DNA of 64,000 nt from Oenanthe sinensis (taxonomy: Eukaryota > Streptophyta > Magnoliopsida > Apiales > Apiaceae), in assembly GCA_028671895.1 (NCBI GenBank), contig JAPMAC010000231.1:7218001-7282000 (forward strand), given 5' to 3'. A model generated the notes under the pieces. It was not told the origin of the DNA, did no database searches, and saw only the letters and a program-made list of their open reading frames with translations. Shown piece by piece: positions 9,082-22,369 of the stretch (position 1 is the stretch's first letter; every line of letters starts with the position of its first letter). The position numbers and the translations under genes were made by a program.

Positions 9082-10339
9082 AGCCAATAATGTTCCTACA
9101 AGATTTGACAAGTTTTTTCCAAATTCAAACGAGTCAAGAATGAAGATACAAGTTGTTTCCGAGTTCGAACGAGTCACATATGAAGTCTCAAATTGTTATG
9201 AATTGTTTTGAAGTTTAAACGAGCCAATAATGCTCCTACAAGTGTTTACAAGTTGTTTCCATGTACAAACGAGTCAAGAATTAAGCTACCAGTTGTTTCC
9301 GAGTTCGAACGAGTCAAGAATGAAGCCTCAAATTGTTATGAATTGTTTTCATCTTAAAATGAACCAATAATATTCTTACAAGAGTTTACAAGTTGTTTCC
9401 ATGTTCAAACGAGTCAAGAATGAAGCTAAAAGTTGTTTTCGAGTTCGAACGAGTCAAGAATGAAGCCTCAAATTGTTATGAATTGTTTTGATGTTTAAAC
9501 GAGCCAATAATGCTCCTACAAGTGTTTACAAGTTATTTCCATGTTCAATCGAGTTAAGAATGAAGCTACAAGTTGTTTCCGAGTTCGAACGAGTCAAGAA
9601 TGAAGCCTCAAATTGTTATGAATTGTTTTGATGTTTAAACGAGCCAACAATGTTCCTACAAGAGTTTACAAGTTGTTTCTATGTTTTAACGAGTCAAGAA
9701 TAAAGCTAAAAGTTGTTTCAATGTTAGAACGAGTCAAGAATGAAATCATAAATTATTATGAGTTTTTTATTTTTAAACGAGCAAATAATGCTCCTACAAG
9801 TGTTTACAAGTTGTTTCCATGTTCAAACGAGTCAAGAATGAAGCTACAAGTTGTTTCCAAGTTCGAACGAGTCAAGAATGAAGTCTCAAATTGTTATGAA
9901 TTGTTTTTATATTTAAACGAGACAATAATGCTCCTACAGGTGTTTACAAGTTGTTTCCATGTTCAAACGAGACAAGAATGAAGCTACAAGGTGTTTTCGA
10001 GTTCGAACGACTCAAGAACGAAGTCTCAAATTGTTAAGAATTGTTTTTATGTTTAAACGAGTCAATAATGCTCCTACAAGTGTTTAGAAGTTGTTTCCAT
10101 GACTAAACGAGTCAAGAATGAAGCTACAAGTTGTTTCTGAGTTCGAACGTGTCAAGAATGAAGCCTCAAATTGTTATGAATTGTTTTGATGTTTAAACGA
10201 GCCAATAATGCTCCTACAAGTGTTAACAAGTTGTTTCCATGTTCAAAAGAGACAAGAATAAAGCTACTAGTTCTTTTCGAGTTTGAACGAGTCAAGAATG
10301 AAGTCTTAAATTGTTATGAATTGTTTTCATGTTTAAACA
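9082..10339 (+). repeat. HOR unit 7, 9-mer ABCDEFGIJ, 1258 bp
   Basis: First canonical 9-mer. Class A has CATATG (about 9178), class B has GAATTG, class C has AATATTCTTAC and GAAGCTAAAAG, and class E is the T6 form of 138 bp. With the T6 tract the frame stays open from 9628 to 9981, a by-product of the one-base loss and not a gene. Confidence 0.93.
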
Positions 10340-11738
10340 AGCCAATAATGTTCCTACAAGATTTGACAAGTTTTTTCCAAATTCAAACGAGTCAAGAATG
10401 AAGATACAAGTTGTTTCCGAGTTCGAACGAGTCAAGAATGAAGTCTCAAATTGTTATGAATTGTTTTGAAGTTTAAATGAGCCAATAATGCTCCTACAAG
10501 TGTTTACAAGTTGTTTCCATGTACAAACGAGTCAAGAATTAAGCTACCAGTTGTTTCCGAGTTCGAACGAGTCAAGAATGAAGCCTCAAATTGTTATGAA
10601 TTCTTTTCATCTTAAAATGAACCAATAATGTTCTTACAAGAGTTTACAAGTTGTTTCCATGTTCAAACGAGTCAAGAATGATGCTAAAAGTTGTTTTCGA
10701 GTTCGAACGAGTCAAGAATGAAGCCTCAAATTGTTATGAATTGTTTTGATGTTTAAACGAGCCAATAATGCTCCTACAAGTGTTTACAAGTTATTTCCAT
10801 GTTCAATCGAGTTAAGAATGAAGCTACAAGTTGTTTCCGAGTTCGAACGAGTCAAGAATGAAGCCTCAAATTGTTATGAATTGTTTTGATGTTTAAACGA
10901 GCCAACAATGTTCCTACAAGAGTTTACAAGTTGTTTCTATGTTCTAACGAGTCAAGAATAAAGCTAAAAGTTGTTTCAATGTTAGAACGAGTCAAGAATG
11001 AAATCATAAATTATTATGAGTTTTTTTATTTTTAAACGAGCCAATAATGCTCCTACAAGTGTTTACAAGTTGTTTCCATGTTCAAACGAGTCAAGAATGA
11101 AGCTACAAGTTGTTTCCAAGTTCGAACGAGTCAAGAATGAAGTCTCAAATTCTTACGAATTGTTTTTATATTTAAATGAGACAATAATGCTCCTACAGGT
11201 GTTTACAAGTTATTTCCATGTTCAAACGAGACAAGAATGAAGCTACAAGGTGTTTTCGAGTTCGAACGACTCAAGAACGAAGTCTCAAATTGTTAAGAAT
11301 TGTTTTGATGTTTAAACGAGCCAATAATGCTCCTACAAGTGTTTACAAGTTGTTTCCATGTTCAAACGAGAGAAGAATGAAGCTACAAGTTGTTTTCGAG
11401 TTCGAACGACTCAAGAATGAAATCTCAAATTGTTAAGAATTGTTTTGATGTTTAAACGAGCCAATAATGCTCCTACAAGTGTTTAGAAGTTGTTTCCATG
11501 ACTAAACGAGTCAAGAATGAAGCTACAAGTTGTTTCTGAGTTCGAACGTGTCAAGAATGAAACCTTAAATTGTTATGAATTGTTTTGATGTTTAAACGAG
11601 CCAATAATGCTCCTACAAGTGTTAACAAGTTGTTTCCATGTTCAAAAGAGACAAGAATAAAGCTACTAGTTCTTTTCGAGTTTGAACGAGTCAAGAATGA
11701 AGTCTTAAATTGTTATGAATTGTTTTCATGTTTAAACA
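10340..11738 (+). repeat. HOR unit 8, 10-mer, 1399 bp
   Basis: 10-mer haplotype (GAATTC in class B, no CATATG). Class G has CAAGTTATTTCCATG (about 11207), a variant shared only with units 20 and 23. Confidence 0.93.
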
Positions 11739-12996
11739 AGCCAATAATGTTCCTACAAGATTTGACAAGTTTTTTCCAAATTCAAACGAGTCAAGAATGA
11801 AGATACAAGTTGTTTCCGAGTTCGAACGAGTCACATATGAAGTCTCAAATTGTTATGAATTGTTTTGAAGTTTAAACGAGCCAATAATGCTCCTACAAGT
11901 GTTTACAAGTTGTTTCCATGTACAAACGAGTCAAGAATTAAGCTACCAGTTGTTTCCGAGTTCGAACGAGTCAAGAATGAAGCCTCAAATTGTTATGAAT
12001 TGTTTTCATCTTAAAATGAACCAATAATATTCTTACAAGAGTTTACAAGTTGTTTCCATGTTCAAACGAGTCAAGAATGAAGCTAAAAGTTGTTTTCGAG
12101 TTCGAACGAGTCAAGAATGAAGCCTCAAATTGTTATGAATTGTTTTGATGTTTAAACGAGCCAATAATGCTCCTACAAGTGTTTACAAGTTATTTCCATG
12201 TTCAATCGAGTTACGAATGAAGCTACAAGTTGTTTCCGAGTTCGAACGAGTCAAGAATGAAGCCTCAAATTGTTATGAATTGTTTTGATGTTTAAACGAG
12301 CCAACAATGTTCCTACAAGAGTTTACAAGTTGTTTCTATGTTTTAACGAGTCAAGAATAAAGCTAAAAGTTGTTTCAATGTTAGAACGAGTCAAGAATGA
12401 AATCATAAATTATTATGAGTTTTTTATTTTTAAACGAGCAAATAATGCTCCTACAAGTGTTTACAAGTTGTTTCCATGTTCAAACGAGTCAAGAATGAAG
12501 CTACAAGTTGTTTCCAAGTTCGAACGAGTCAAGAATGAAGTCTCAAATTGTTATGAATTGTTTTTATATTTAAACGAGACAATAATGCTCCTACAGGTGT
12601 TTACAAGTTGTTTCCATGTTCAAACGAGACAAGAATGAAGCTACAAGGTGTTTTCGAGTTCGAACGACTCAAGAACGAAGTCTCAAATTGTTAAGAATTG
12701 TTTTTATGTTTAAACGAGTCAATAATGCTCCTACAAGTGTTTAGAAGTTGTTTCCATGACTAAACGAGTCAAGAATGAAGCTACAAGTTGTTTCTGAGTT
12801 CGAACGTGTCAAGAATGAAGCCTCAAATTGTTATGAATTGTTTTGATATTTAAACGAGCCAATAATGCTCCTACAAGTGTTAACAAGTTGTTTCCATGTT
12901 CAAAAGAGACAAGAATAAAGCTACTAGTTCTTTTCGAGTTTGAACGAGTCAAGAATGAAGTCTTAAATTGTTATGAATTGTTTTCATGTTTAAACA
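11739..12996 (+). repeat. HOR unit 9, 9-mer, 1258 bp
   Basis: T6 class E lineage, CATATG in class A. Private changes: GTTACGAATG in class D (about 12210) and GATATTTAAACG before class J (about 12845). Confidence 0.93.
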
Positions 12997-14395
12997 AGCC
13001 AATAATGTTCCTACAAGATTTGACAAGTTTTTTCCAAATTCAAACGAGTCAAGAATGAAGATACAAGTTGTTTCCGAGTTCGAACGAGTCAAGAATGAAG
13101 TCTCAAATTGTTATGAATTGTTTTGAAGTTTAAATGAGCCAATAATGCTCCTACAAGTGTTTACAAGTTGTTTCCATGTACAAACGAGTCAAGAATTAAG
13201 CTACCAGTTGTTTCCGAGTTCGAACGAGTCAAGAATGAAGCCTCAAATTGTTATGAATTCTTTTCATCTTAAAATGAACCAATAATGTTCTTACAAGAGT
13301 TTGCAAGTTGTTTCCATGTTCAAACGAGTCAAGAATGATGCTAAAAGTTGTTTTCGAGTTCGAACGAGTCAAGAATGAAGCCTCAAATTGTTATGAATTG
13401 TTTTGATGTTTAAACGAGCCAATAATGCTCCTAGAAGTGTTTACAAGTTATTTCCATGTTCAATCAAGTTAAGAATGAAGCTACAAGTTGTTTCCGAGTT
13501 CGAACGAGTCAAGAATGAAGCCTCAAATTGTTATGAATTGTTTTGATGTTTAAACGAGCCAACAATGTTCCTACAAGAATTTACAAGTTGTTTCTATGTT
13601 CTAACGAGTCAAGAATAAAGCTAAAAGTTGTTTCAATGTTAGAACGAGTCAAGAATGAAATCATAAATTATTATGAGTTTTTTTATTTTTAAACGAGCCA
13701 ATAATGCTCCTACAAGTGTTTACAAGTTGTTTCCATGTTCAAACGAGTCAAGAATGAAGCTACAAGTTGTTTCCAAGGTCGAACGAGTCAAGAATGAAGT
13801 CTCAAATTCTTACGAATTGTTTTTATATTTAAATGAGACAATAATGCTCCTACAGGTGTTTACAAGTTGTTTCCATGTTCAAACGAGACAAGAATGAAGC
13901 TACAAGGTGTTTTCGAGTTCGAACGACTCAAGAACGAAGTCTCAAATTGTTAAGAATTGTTTTGATATTTAAACGAGCCAATAATGCTCCTACAAGTGTT
14001 TACAAGTTGTTTCCATGTTCAAACGAGAGAAGAATGAAGCTACAAGTTGTTTTCGAGTTCGAACGACTCAAGAATGAAATCTCAAATTGTTAAGAATTGT
14101 TTTGATGTTTAAACGAGCCAATAATGCTCCTACAAGTGTTTAGAAGTTGTTTCCATGACTAAACGAGTCAAGAATGAAGCTACAAGTTGTTTCTGAGTTC
14201 GAACGTGTCAAGAATGAAACCTTAAATTGTTATGAATTGTTTTGATGTTTAAACGAGCCAATAATGCTCCTAAAAGTGTTAACAAGTTGTTTCCATGTTC
14301 AAAAGAGACAAGAATAAAGCTACTAGTTCTTTTCGAGTTTGAACGAGTCAAGAATGAAGTCTTAAATTGTTATGAATTGTTTTCATGTTTAAACA
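12997..14395 (+). repeat. HOR unit 10, 10-mer, 1399 bp
   Basis: 10-mer haplotype carrying CAAGAATTTAC in class E (about 13575) and CCAAGGTCGAAC in class F (about 13773), a pair otherwise found only in unit 38. It also has many private changes: TTTGCAAG, CCTAGAAG, CAATCAAG, GATATTTAAAC and CCTAAAAG. Confidence 0.93.
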
Positions 14396-15654
14396 AGCCA
14401 ATAATGTTCCTACAAGATTTGACAAGTTTTTTCCAAATTCAAACGAGTCAAGAATGAAGATACAAGTTGTTTCCGAGTTCGAACGAGTCACATATGAAGT
14501 CTCAAATTGTTATGAATTGTTTTGAAGTTTAAGCGAGCCAGTAATGCTCCTACAAGTGTTTACAAGTTGTTTCCATGTACAAACGAGTCAAGAATTAAGC
14601 TACCAGTTGTTTCCGAGTTCGAACGAGTCAAGAATGAAGCCTCAAATTGTTGTGAATTGTTTTCATCTTAAAATGAACCAATAATGTTCTTACAAGAGTT
14701 TACAAGTTGTTTCCATGTTCAAACGAGTCAAGAATGAAGCTAAAAGTTGTTTTCGAGTTCGAACGAGTCAAGAATGAAGTCTCAAATTGTTATGAATTGT
14801 TTTGATGTTTAAACGAGCCAATAATGCTCCTACAAGTGTTTACAAGTTATTTCCATGTTCAAACAAGTTAAGAATGAAGCTACAAGTTGTTTCCGAGTTC
14901 GAACGAGTCAAGAATGAAGCCTCAAATTGTTATGAATTGTTTTGATGTTTAAACGAGCCAACAATGTTCCTACAAGAGTTTACAAGTTGTTTCTATGTTT
15001 TAACGAGTCAAGAATAAAGCTAAAAGTTGTTTCAATGTTAGAACGAGTCAAGAATGAAATCATAAATTATTATGAGTTTTTTTATTTTTAAACGAGCAAA
15101 TAATGCTCCTACAAGTGTTTACAAGTTGTTTCCATGTTCAAACGAGTCAAGAATGAAGCTACAAGTTGTTTCCAAGTTCGAACGAGTCAAGAATGAAGTC
15201 TCAAATTGTTACGAATTGTTTTTATATTTAAACAAGACAATAATGCTCCTACAGGTGTTTACAAGTTGTTTCCATGTTCAAACGAGACAAGAATGAAGCT
15301 ACAAGGTGTTTTCGAGTTCGAACGACTCAAGAACGAAGTCTCAAATTGTTAAGAATTGTTTTTATGTTTAAACGAGTCAATAATGCTCCTACAAGTGTTT
15401 AGAAGTTGTTTCCATGACTAAACGAGTCAAGAATGAAGCTACAAGTTGTTTCTGAGTTCGAACGTGTCAAGAATGAAGCCTCAAATTGTTATGAATTGTT
15501 TTGATGTTTAAACGAGCCAATAATGCTCCTACAAGTGTTAACAAGTTGTTTCCATGTTCAAAAGAGACAAGAATAAAGCTACTAGTTCTTTTCGAGTTTG
15601 AACGAGTCAAGAATGAAGTCTTAAATTGTTATGAATTGTTTTCATGTTTAAACA
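14396..15654 (+). repeat. HOR unit 11, 9-mer, 1259 bp
   Basis: CATATG in class A, then AAGCGAGCCAGTAATG (about 14531), shared with unit 39. Class D has CAAACAAG and class F ends AAACAAGAC, the marker of a second 9-mer lineage (also units 25, 27, 33 and 39). Confidence 0.93.
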
Positions 15655-17053
15655 AGCCAATAATGTTCCTACAAGATTTGACAAGTTTTTTCCAAATTCA
15701 AACGAGTCAAGAATGAAGATACAAGTTGTTTCCGAGTTCGAACGAGTCAAGAATGAAGTCTCAAATTGTTATGAATTGTTTTGAAGTTTAAATGAGCCAA
15801 TAATGCTCCTACAAGTGTTTACAAGTTGTTTCCATGTACAAACGAGTCAAGAATTAAGCTACCAGTTGTTTCCGAGTTCGAACGAGTCAAGAATGAAGCC
15901 TCAAATTGTTATGAATTCTTTTCATCTTAAAATGAACCAATAATGTTCTTACAAGAGTTTACAAGTTGTTTCCATGTTCAAACGAGTCAAGAATGATGCT
16001 AAAAGTTGTTTTCGAGTTCGAACGAGTCAAGAATGAAGCCTCAAATTGTTATGAATTGTTTTGATGTTTAAACGAGCCAATAATGCTCCTACAAGTGTTT
16101 ACAAGTTATTTCCATGTTCAATCGAGTTAAGAATGAAGCTACAAGTTGTTTCCGAGTTCGAACGAGTCAAGAATGAAGCCTCAAATTGTTATGAATTGTT
16201 TTGATGTTTAAACGAGCCAACAATGTTCCTACAAGAGTTTACAAGTTGTTTCTATGTTCTAACGAGTCAAGAATAAAGCTAAAAGTTGTTTCAATGTTAG
16301 AACGAGTCAAGAATGAAATCATAAATTATTATGAGTTTTTTTATTTTTAAACGAGCCAATAATGCTCCTACAAGTGTTTACAAGTTGTTTCCATGTTCAA
16401 ACGAGTCAAGAATGAAGCTACAAGTAGTTTCCAAGTTCGAACGAGTCAAGAATGAAGCCTCAAATTCTTACGAATTGTTTTTATATTTAAATGAGACAAT
16501 AATGCTCCTACAGGTGTTTACAAGTTGTTTCCATGTTCAAACGAGACAAGAATGAAGCTACAAGGTGTTTTCGAGTTCGAACGACTCAAGAACGAAGTCT
16601 CAAATTGTTAAGAATTGTTTTGATGTTTAAACGAGCCAATAATGCTCCTACAAGTGTTTACAAGTTGTTTCCATGTTCAAACGAGAGAAGAATGAAGCTA
16701 CAAGTTGTTTTCGAGTTCGAACGACTCAAGAATGAAATCTCAAATTGTTAAGAATTGTTTTGATGTTTAAACGAGCCAATAATGCTCCTACAAGTGTTTA
16801 GAAGTTGTTTCCATGACTAAACGAGTCAAGAATGAAGCTACAAGTTGTTTCTGAGTTCGAACGTGTTAAGAATGAAACCTTAAATTGTTATGAATTGTTT
16901 TGATGTTTAAACGAGCCAATAATGCTCCTACAAGTGTTAACAAGTTGTTTCCATGTTCAAAAGAGACAAGAATAAAGCTACTAGTTCTTTTCGAGTTTGA
17001 ACGAGTCAAGAATGAAGTCTTAAATTGTTATGAATTGTTTTCATGTTTAAACA
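15655..17053 (+). repeat. HOR unit 12, 10-mer, 1399 bp
   Basis: Carries the linked trio ACAAGTAGTTTCC and GAAGCCTC in class F (about 16422-16459) and ACGTGTTAAG in class I (about 16861). The trio recurs in units 26, 28, 30, 34 and 36. Confidence 0.93.
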
Positions 17054-18312
17054 AGCCAATAATGTTCCTACAAGATTTGACAAGTTTTTTCCAAATTCAA
17101 ACGAGTCAAGAATGAAGATACAAGTTGTTTCCGAGTTCGAACGAGTCACATATGAAGTCTCAAATTGTTATGAATTGTTTTGAAGTTTAAGCGAGCCAAT
17201 AATGCTCCTACAAGTGTTTACAAGTTGTTTCCATGTACAAACGAGTCAAGAATTAAGCTACCAGTTGTTTCCGAGTTCGAACGAGTCAAGAATGAAGCCT
17301 CAAATTGTTATGAATTGTTTTCATCTTAAAATGAACCAATAATATTCTTACAAGAGTTTACAAGTTGTTTCCATGTTCAAACGAGTCAAGAATGAAGCTA
17401 AAAGTTGTTTTCGAGTTCGAACGAGTCAAGAATGAAGTCTCAAATTGTTATGAATTGTTTTGATGTTTAAACGAGCCAATAATGCTCCTACAAGTGTTTA
17501 CAAGTTATTTCCATGTTCAAACAAGTTAAGAATGAAGCTACAAGTTGTTTCCGAGTTCGAACGAGTCAAGAATGAAGCCTCAAATTGTTATGAATTGTTT
17601 TGATGTTTAAACGAGCCAACAATGTTCCTACAAGAGTTTACAAGTTGTTTCTATGTTCTAACGAGTCAAGAATAAAGCTAAAAGTTGTTTCAATGTTAGA
17701 ACGAGTCAAGAATGAAATCATAAATTATTATGAGTTTTTTTATTTTTAAACGAGTAAATAATGCTCCTACAAGTGTTTACAAGTTGTTTCCATGTTCAAA
17801 CGAGTCAAGAATGAAGCTACAAGTTGTTTCCAAGTTCGAACGAGTCAAGAATGAAGTCTCAAATTGTTACGAATTGTTTTTATATTTAAACGAGACAATA
17901 ATGCTCCTACAGGTGTTTACAAGTTGTTTCCATGTTCAAATGAGACAAGAATGAAGCTACAAGGTGTTTTCGAGTTCGAACGACTCAAGAACGAAGTCTC
18001 AAATTGTTAAGAATTGTTTTTATGTTTAAACGAGTCAATAATGCTCCTACAAGTGTTTAGAAGTTGTTTCCATGACTAAACGAGTCAAGAATGAAGCTAC
18101 AAGTTGTTTCTGAGTTCGAACGTGTCAAGAATGAAGCCTCAAATTGTTATGAATTGTTTTGATGTTTAAACGAGCCAATAATGCTCCTACAAGTGTTAAC
18201 AAGTTGTTTCCATGTTCAAAAGAGACAAGAATAAAGCTACTAGTTCTTTTCGAGTTTGAACGAGTCAAGAATGAAGTCTTAAATTGTTATGAATTGTTTT
18301 CATGTTTAAACA
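17054..18312 (+). repeat. HOR unit 13, 9-mer, 1259 bp
   Basis: CATATG and AAGCGAGCC after class A. Class F opens AGTAAATAAT, the marker of a third 9-mer lineage (also units 15, 17, 29, 31, 35, 37 and 41). Private CAAATGAGAC in class G (about 17938). Confidence 0.93.
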
Positions 18313-19711
18313 AGCCAATAATGTTCCTACAAGATTTGACAAGTTTTTTCCAAATTCAAACGAGTCAAGAATGAAGATACAAGTTGTTTCCGAGTTCGAA
18401 CGAGTCAAGAATGAAGTCTCAAATTGTTATGAATTGCTTTGAAGTTTAAATGAGCCAATAATGCTCCTACAAGTGTTTACAAGTTGTTTCCATGTACAAA
18501 CGAGTCAAGAATTAAGCTACCAGTTGTTTCCGAGTTCGAACGAGTCAAGAATGAAGCCTCAAATTGTTATGAATTCTTTTCATCTTAAAATGAACCAATA
18601 ATGTTCTTACAAGAGTTTACAAGTTGTTTCAATGTTCAAACGAGTCAAGAATGATGCTAAAAGTTGTTTTCGAGTTCGAACGAGTCAAGAATGAAGCCTC
18701 AAATTGTTATGAATTGTTTTGATGTTTAAACGAGCCAATAATGCTCCTACAAGTGTTTACAAGTTATTTCCATGATCAATCGAGTTAAGAATGAAGCTAC
18801 AAGTTGTTTCCGAGTTCGAACGAGTCAAGAATGAAGCCTCAAATTGTTATGAATTGTTTTGATGTTTAAACGAGCCAACAATGTTCCTACAAGAGTTTAC
18901 AAGTTGTTTCTATGTTCTAACGAGTCAAGAATAAAGCTAAAAGTTGTTTCAATGTTAGAACGAGTCAAGAATGAAATCATAAATTATTATGAGTTTTTTT
19001 ATTTTTAAACGAGCCAATAATGCTCCTACAAGTGTTTACAAGTTGTTTCCATGTTCAAACGAGTCAAGAATGAAGCTACAAGTTGTTTCCAAGTTCGAAC
19101 GAGTCAAGAATGAAGTCTCAAATTCTTACGAATTGTTTTTATATTTAAATGAGACAATAATGCTCCTACAGGTGTTTACAAGTTGTTTCCATGTTCAAAC
19201 GAGACAAGAATGAAGCTACAAGGTGTTTTCGAGTTCGAACGACTCAAGAACGAAGTCTCAAATTGTTAAGAATTGTTTTGATGTTTAAACGAGCCAATAA
19301 TGCTCCTACAAGTGTTTACAAGTTGTTTCCATGTTCAAACGAGAGAAGAATGAAGCTACAAGTTGTTTTCGAGTTCGAACGACTCAAGAATGAAATCTCA
19401 AATTGTTAAGAATTGTTTTGATGTTTAAACGAGCCAATAATGCTCCTACAAGTGTTTAGAAGTTGTTTCCATGACTAAACGAGTCAAGAATGAAGCTACA
19501 AGTTGTTTCTGAGTTCGAACGTGTCAAGAATGAAACCTTAAATTGTTATGAATTGTTTTGATGTTTAAACGAGCCAATAATGCTCCTACAAGTGTTAACA
19601 AGTTGTTTCCATGTTCAAAAGAGACAAGAATAAAGCTACTAGTTCTTTTCGAGTTTGAACGAGTCAAGAATGAAGTCTTAAATTGTTATGAATTGTTTTC
19701 ATGTTTAAACA
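18313..19711 (+). repeat. HOR unit 14, 10-mer, 1399 bp
   Basis: 10-mer haplotype with ATTGCTTTGAAG in class A and TTTCAATGTTC in class C (lineage of units 6, 16 and 18). Private CATGATCAATCG in class D (about 18771). Confidence 0.93.
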
Positions 19712-20970
19712 AGCCAATAATGTTCCTACAAGATTTGACAAGTTTTTTCCAAATTCAAACGAGTCAAGAATGAAGATACAAGTTGTTTCCGAGTTCGAAC
19801 GAGTCACATATGAAGTCTCAAATTGTTATGAATTGTTTTGAAGTTTAAACGAGCCAATAATGCTCCTACAAGTGTTTACAAGTTGTTTCCATGTACAAAC
19901 GAGTCAAGAATTAAGCTACCAGTTGTTTCCGAGTTCGAACGAGTCAAGAATGAAGCCTCAAATTGTTATGAATTGTTTTCATCTTAAAATGAACCAATAA
20001 TATTCTTACAAGAGTTTACAAGTTGTTTCCATGTTCAAACGAGTCAAGAATGAAGCTAAAAGTTGTTTTCGAGTTCGAACGAGTCAAGAATGAAGTCTCA
20101 AATTGTTATGAATTGTTTTGATGTTTAAACGAGCCAATAATGCTCCTACAAGTGTTTACAAGTTATTTCCATGTTCAAACAAGTTAAGAATGAAGCTACA
20201 AGTTGTTTCCGAGTTCGAACGAGTCAAGAATGAAGCCTCAAATTGTTATGAATTGTTTTGATGTTTAAACGAGCCAACAATGTTCCTACAAGAGTTTACA
20301 AGTTGTTTCTATGTTCTAACGAGTCAAGAATAAAGCTAAAAGTTGTTTCAATGTTAGAACGAGTCAAGAATGAAATCATAAATTATTATGAGTTTTTTTA
20401 TTTTTAAACGAGTAAATAATGCTCCTACAAGTGTTTACAAGTTGTTTCCATGTTCAAACGAGTCAAGAATGAAGCTACAAGTTGTTTCCAAGTTCGAACG
20501 AGTCAAGAATGAAGTCTCAAATTGTTACGAATTGTTTTTATATTTAAACGAGACAATAATGCTCCTACAGGTGTTTACAAGTTGTTTCCATGTTCAAACG
20601 AGACAAGAATGAAGCTACAAGGTGTTTTCGAGTTCGAACGACTCAAGAACGAAGTCTCAAATTGTTAAGAATTGTTTTTATGTTTAAACGAGTCAATAAT
20701 GCTCCTACAAGTGTTTAGAAGTTGTTTCCATGACTAAACGAGTCAAGAATGAAGCTACAAGTTGTTTCTGAGTTCGAACGTGTCAAGAATGAAGCCTCAA
20801 ATTGTTATGAATTGTTTTGATGTTTAAACGAGCCAATAATGCTCCTACAAGTGTTAACAAGTTGTTTCCATGTTCAAAAGAGACAAGAATAAAGCTACTA
20901 GTTCTTTTCGAGTTTGAACGAGTCAAGAATGAAGTCTTAAATTGTTATGAATTGTTTTCATGTTTAAACA
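19712..20970 (+). repeat. HOR unit 15, 9-mer, 1259 bp
   Basis: CATATG in class A, CAAACAAG in class D, AGTAAATAAT at the start of class F. Same lineage as unit 13. Confidence 0.93.
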
Positions 20971-22369
20971 AGCCAATAATGTTCCTACAAGATTTGACAA
21001 GTTTTTTCCAAATTCAAACGAGTCAAGAATGAAGATACAAGTTGTTTCCGAGTTCGAACGAGTCAAGAATGAAGTCTCAAATTGTTATGAATTGCTTTGA
21101 AGTTTAAATGAGCCAATAATGCTCCTACAAGTGTTTACAAGTTGTTTCCATGTACAAACGAGTCAAGAATTAAGCTACCAGTTGTTTCCGAGTTCGAACG
21201 AGTCAAGAATGAAGCCTCAAATTGTTATGAATTCTTTTCATCTTAAAATGAACCAATAATGTTCTTACAAGAGTTTACAAGTTGTTTCAATGTTCAAACG
21301 AGTCAAGAATGATGCTAAAAGTTGTTTTCGAGTTCGAACGAGTCAAGAATGAAGCCTCAAATTGTTATGAATTGTTTTGATGTTTAAACGAGCCAATAAT
21401 GCTCCTACAAGTGTTTACAAGTTATTTCCATGTTCAAACAAGTTAAGAATGAAGCTACAAGTTGTTTCCGAGTTCGAACGAGTCAAGAATGAAGCCTCAA
21501 ATTGTTATGAATTGTTTTGATGTTTAAACGAGCCAACAATGTTCCTACAAGAGTTTACAAGTTGTTTCTATGTTCTAACGAGTCAAGAATAAAGCTAAAA
21601 GTTGTTTCAATGTTAGAACGAGTCAAGAATGAAATCATAAATTATTATGAGTTTTTTTATTTTTAAACGAGTAAATAATGCTCCTACAAGTGTTTACAAG
21701 TTGTTTCCATGTTCAAACGAGTCAAGAATGAAGCTACAAGTTGTTTCCAAGTTCGAACGAGTCAAGAATGAAGTCTCAAATTGTTACGAATTGTTTTTAT
21801 ATTTAAATGAGACAATAATGCTCCTACAGGTGTTTACAAGTTGTTTCCATGTTCAAACGAGACAAGAATGAAGCTACAAGGTGTTTTCGAGTTCGAACGA
21901 CTCAAGAACGAAGTCTCAAATTGTTAAGAATTGTTTTGATGTTTAAACGAGCCAATAATGCTCCTACAAGTGTTTACAAGTTGTTTCCATGTTCAAACGA
22001 GAGAAGAATGAAGCTACAAGTTGTTTTCGAGTTCGAACGACTCAAGAATGAAATCTCAAATTGTTAAGAATTGTTTTGATGTTTAAACGAGCCAATAATG
22101 CTCCTACAAGTGTTTAGAAGTTGTTTCCATGACTAAACGAGTCAAGAATGAAGCTACAAGTTGTTTCTGAGTTCGAACGTGTCAAGAATGAAACCTTAAA
22201 TTGTTATGAATTGTTTTGATGTTTAAACGAGCCAATAATGCTCCTACAAGTGTTAACAAGTTGTTTCCATGTTCAAAAGAGACAAGAATAAAGCTACTAG
22301 TTCTTTTCGAGTTTGAACGAGTCAAGAATGAAGTCTTAAATTGTTATGAATTGTTTTCATGTTTAAACA
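20971..22369 (+). repeat. HOR unit 16, mosaic 10-mer, 1399 bp
   Basis: 10-mer in length and in classes A-C and G-J, but classes D to F match the neighbouring 9-mers: CAAACAAG (about 21434), AGTAAATAAT at the start of F and TTGTTACGAA (21781-21790). AAATGAGAC (10-mer type) resumes by 21808. It reads as a 10-mer holding a 9-mer patch of roughly 350-450 bp. Confidence 0.92.
21437..21783 (+). other. 9-mer-type tract inside 10-mer unit 16
   Basis: Minimal tract carrying 9-mer markers (CAAACAAG in D, AGTAAATAAT at the start of F, TTGTTACGAA) between 10-mer markers on the left (GATGCTAAAAG, GAAGCCTC up to 21360) and on the right (AAATGAGAC by 21808). Confidence 0.85.
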
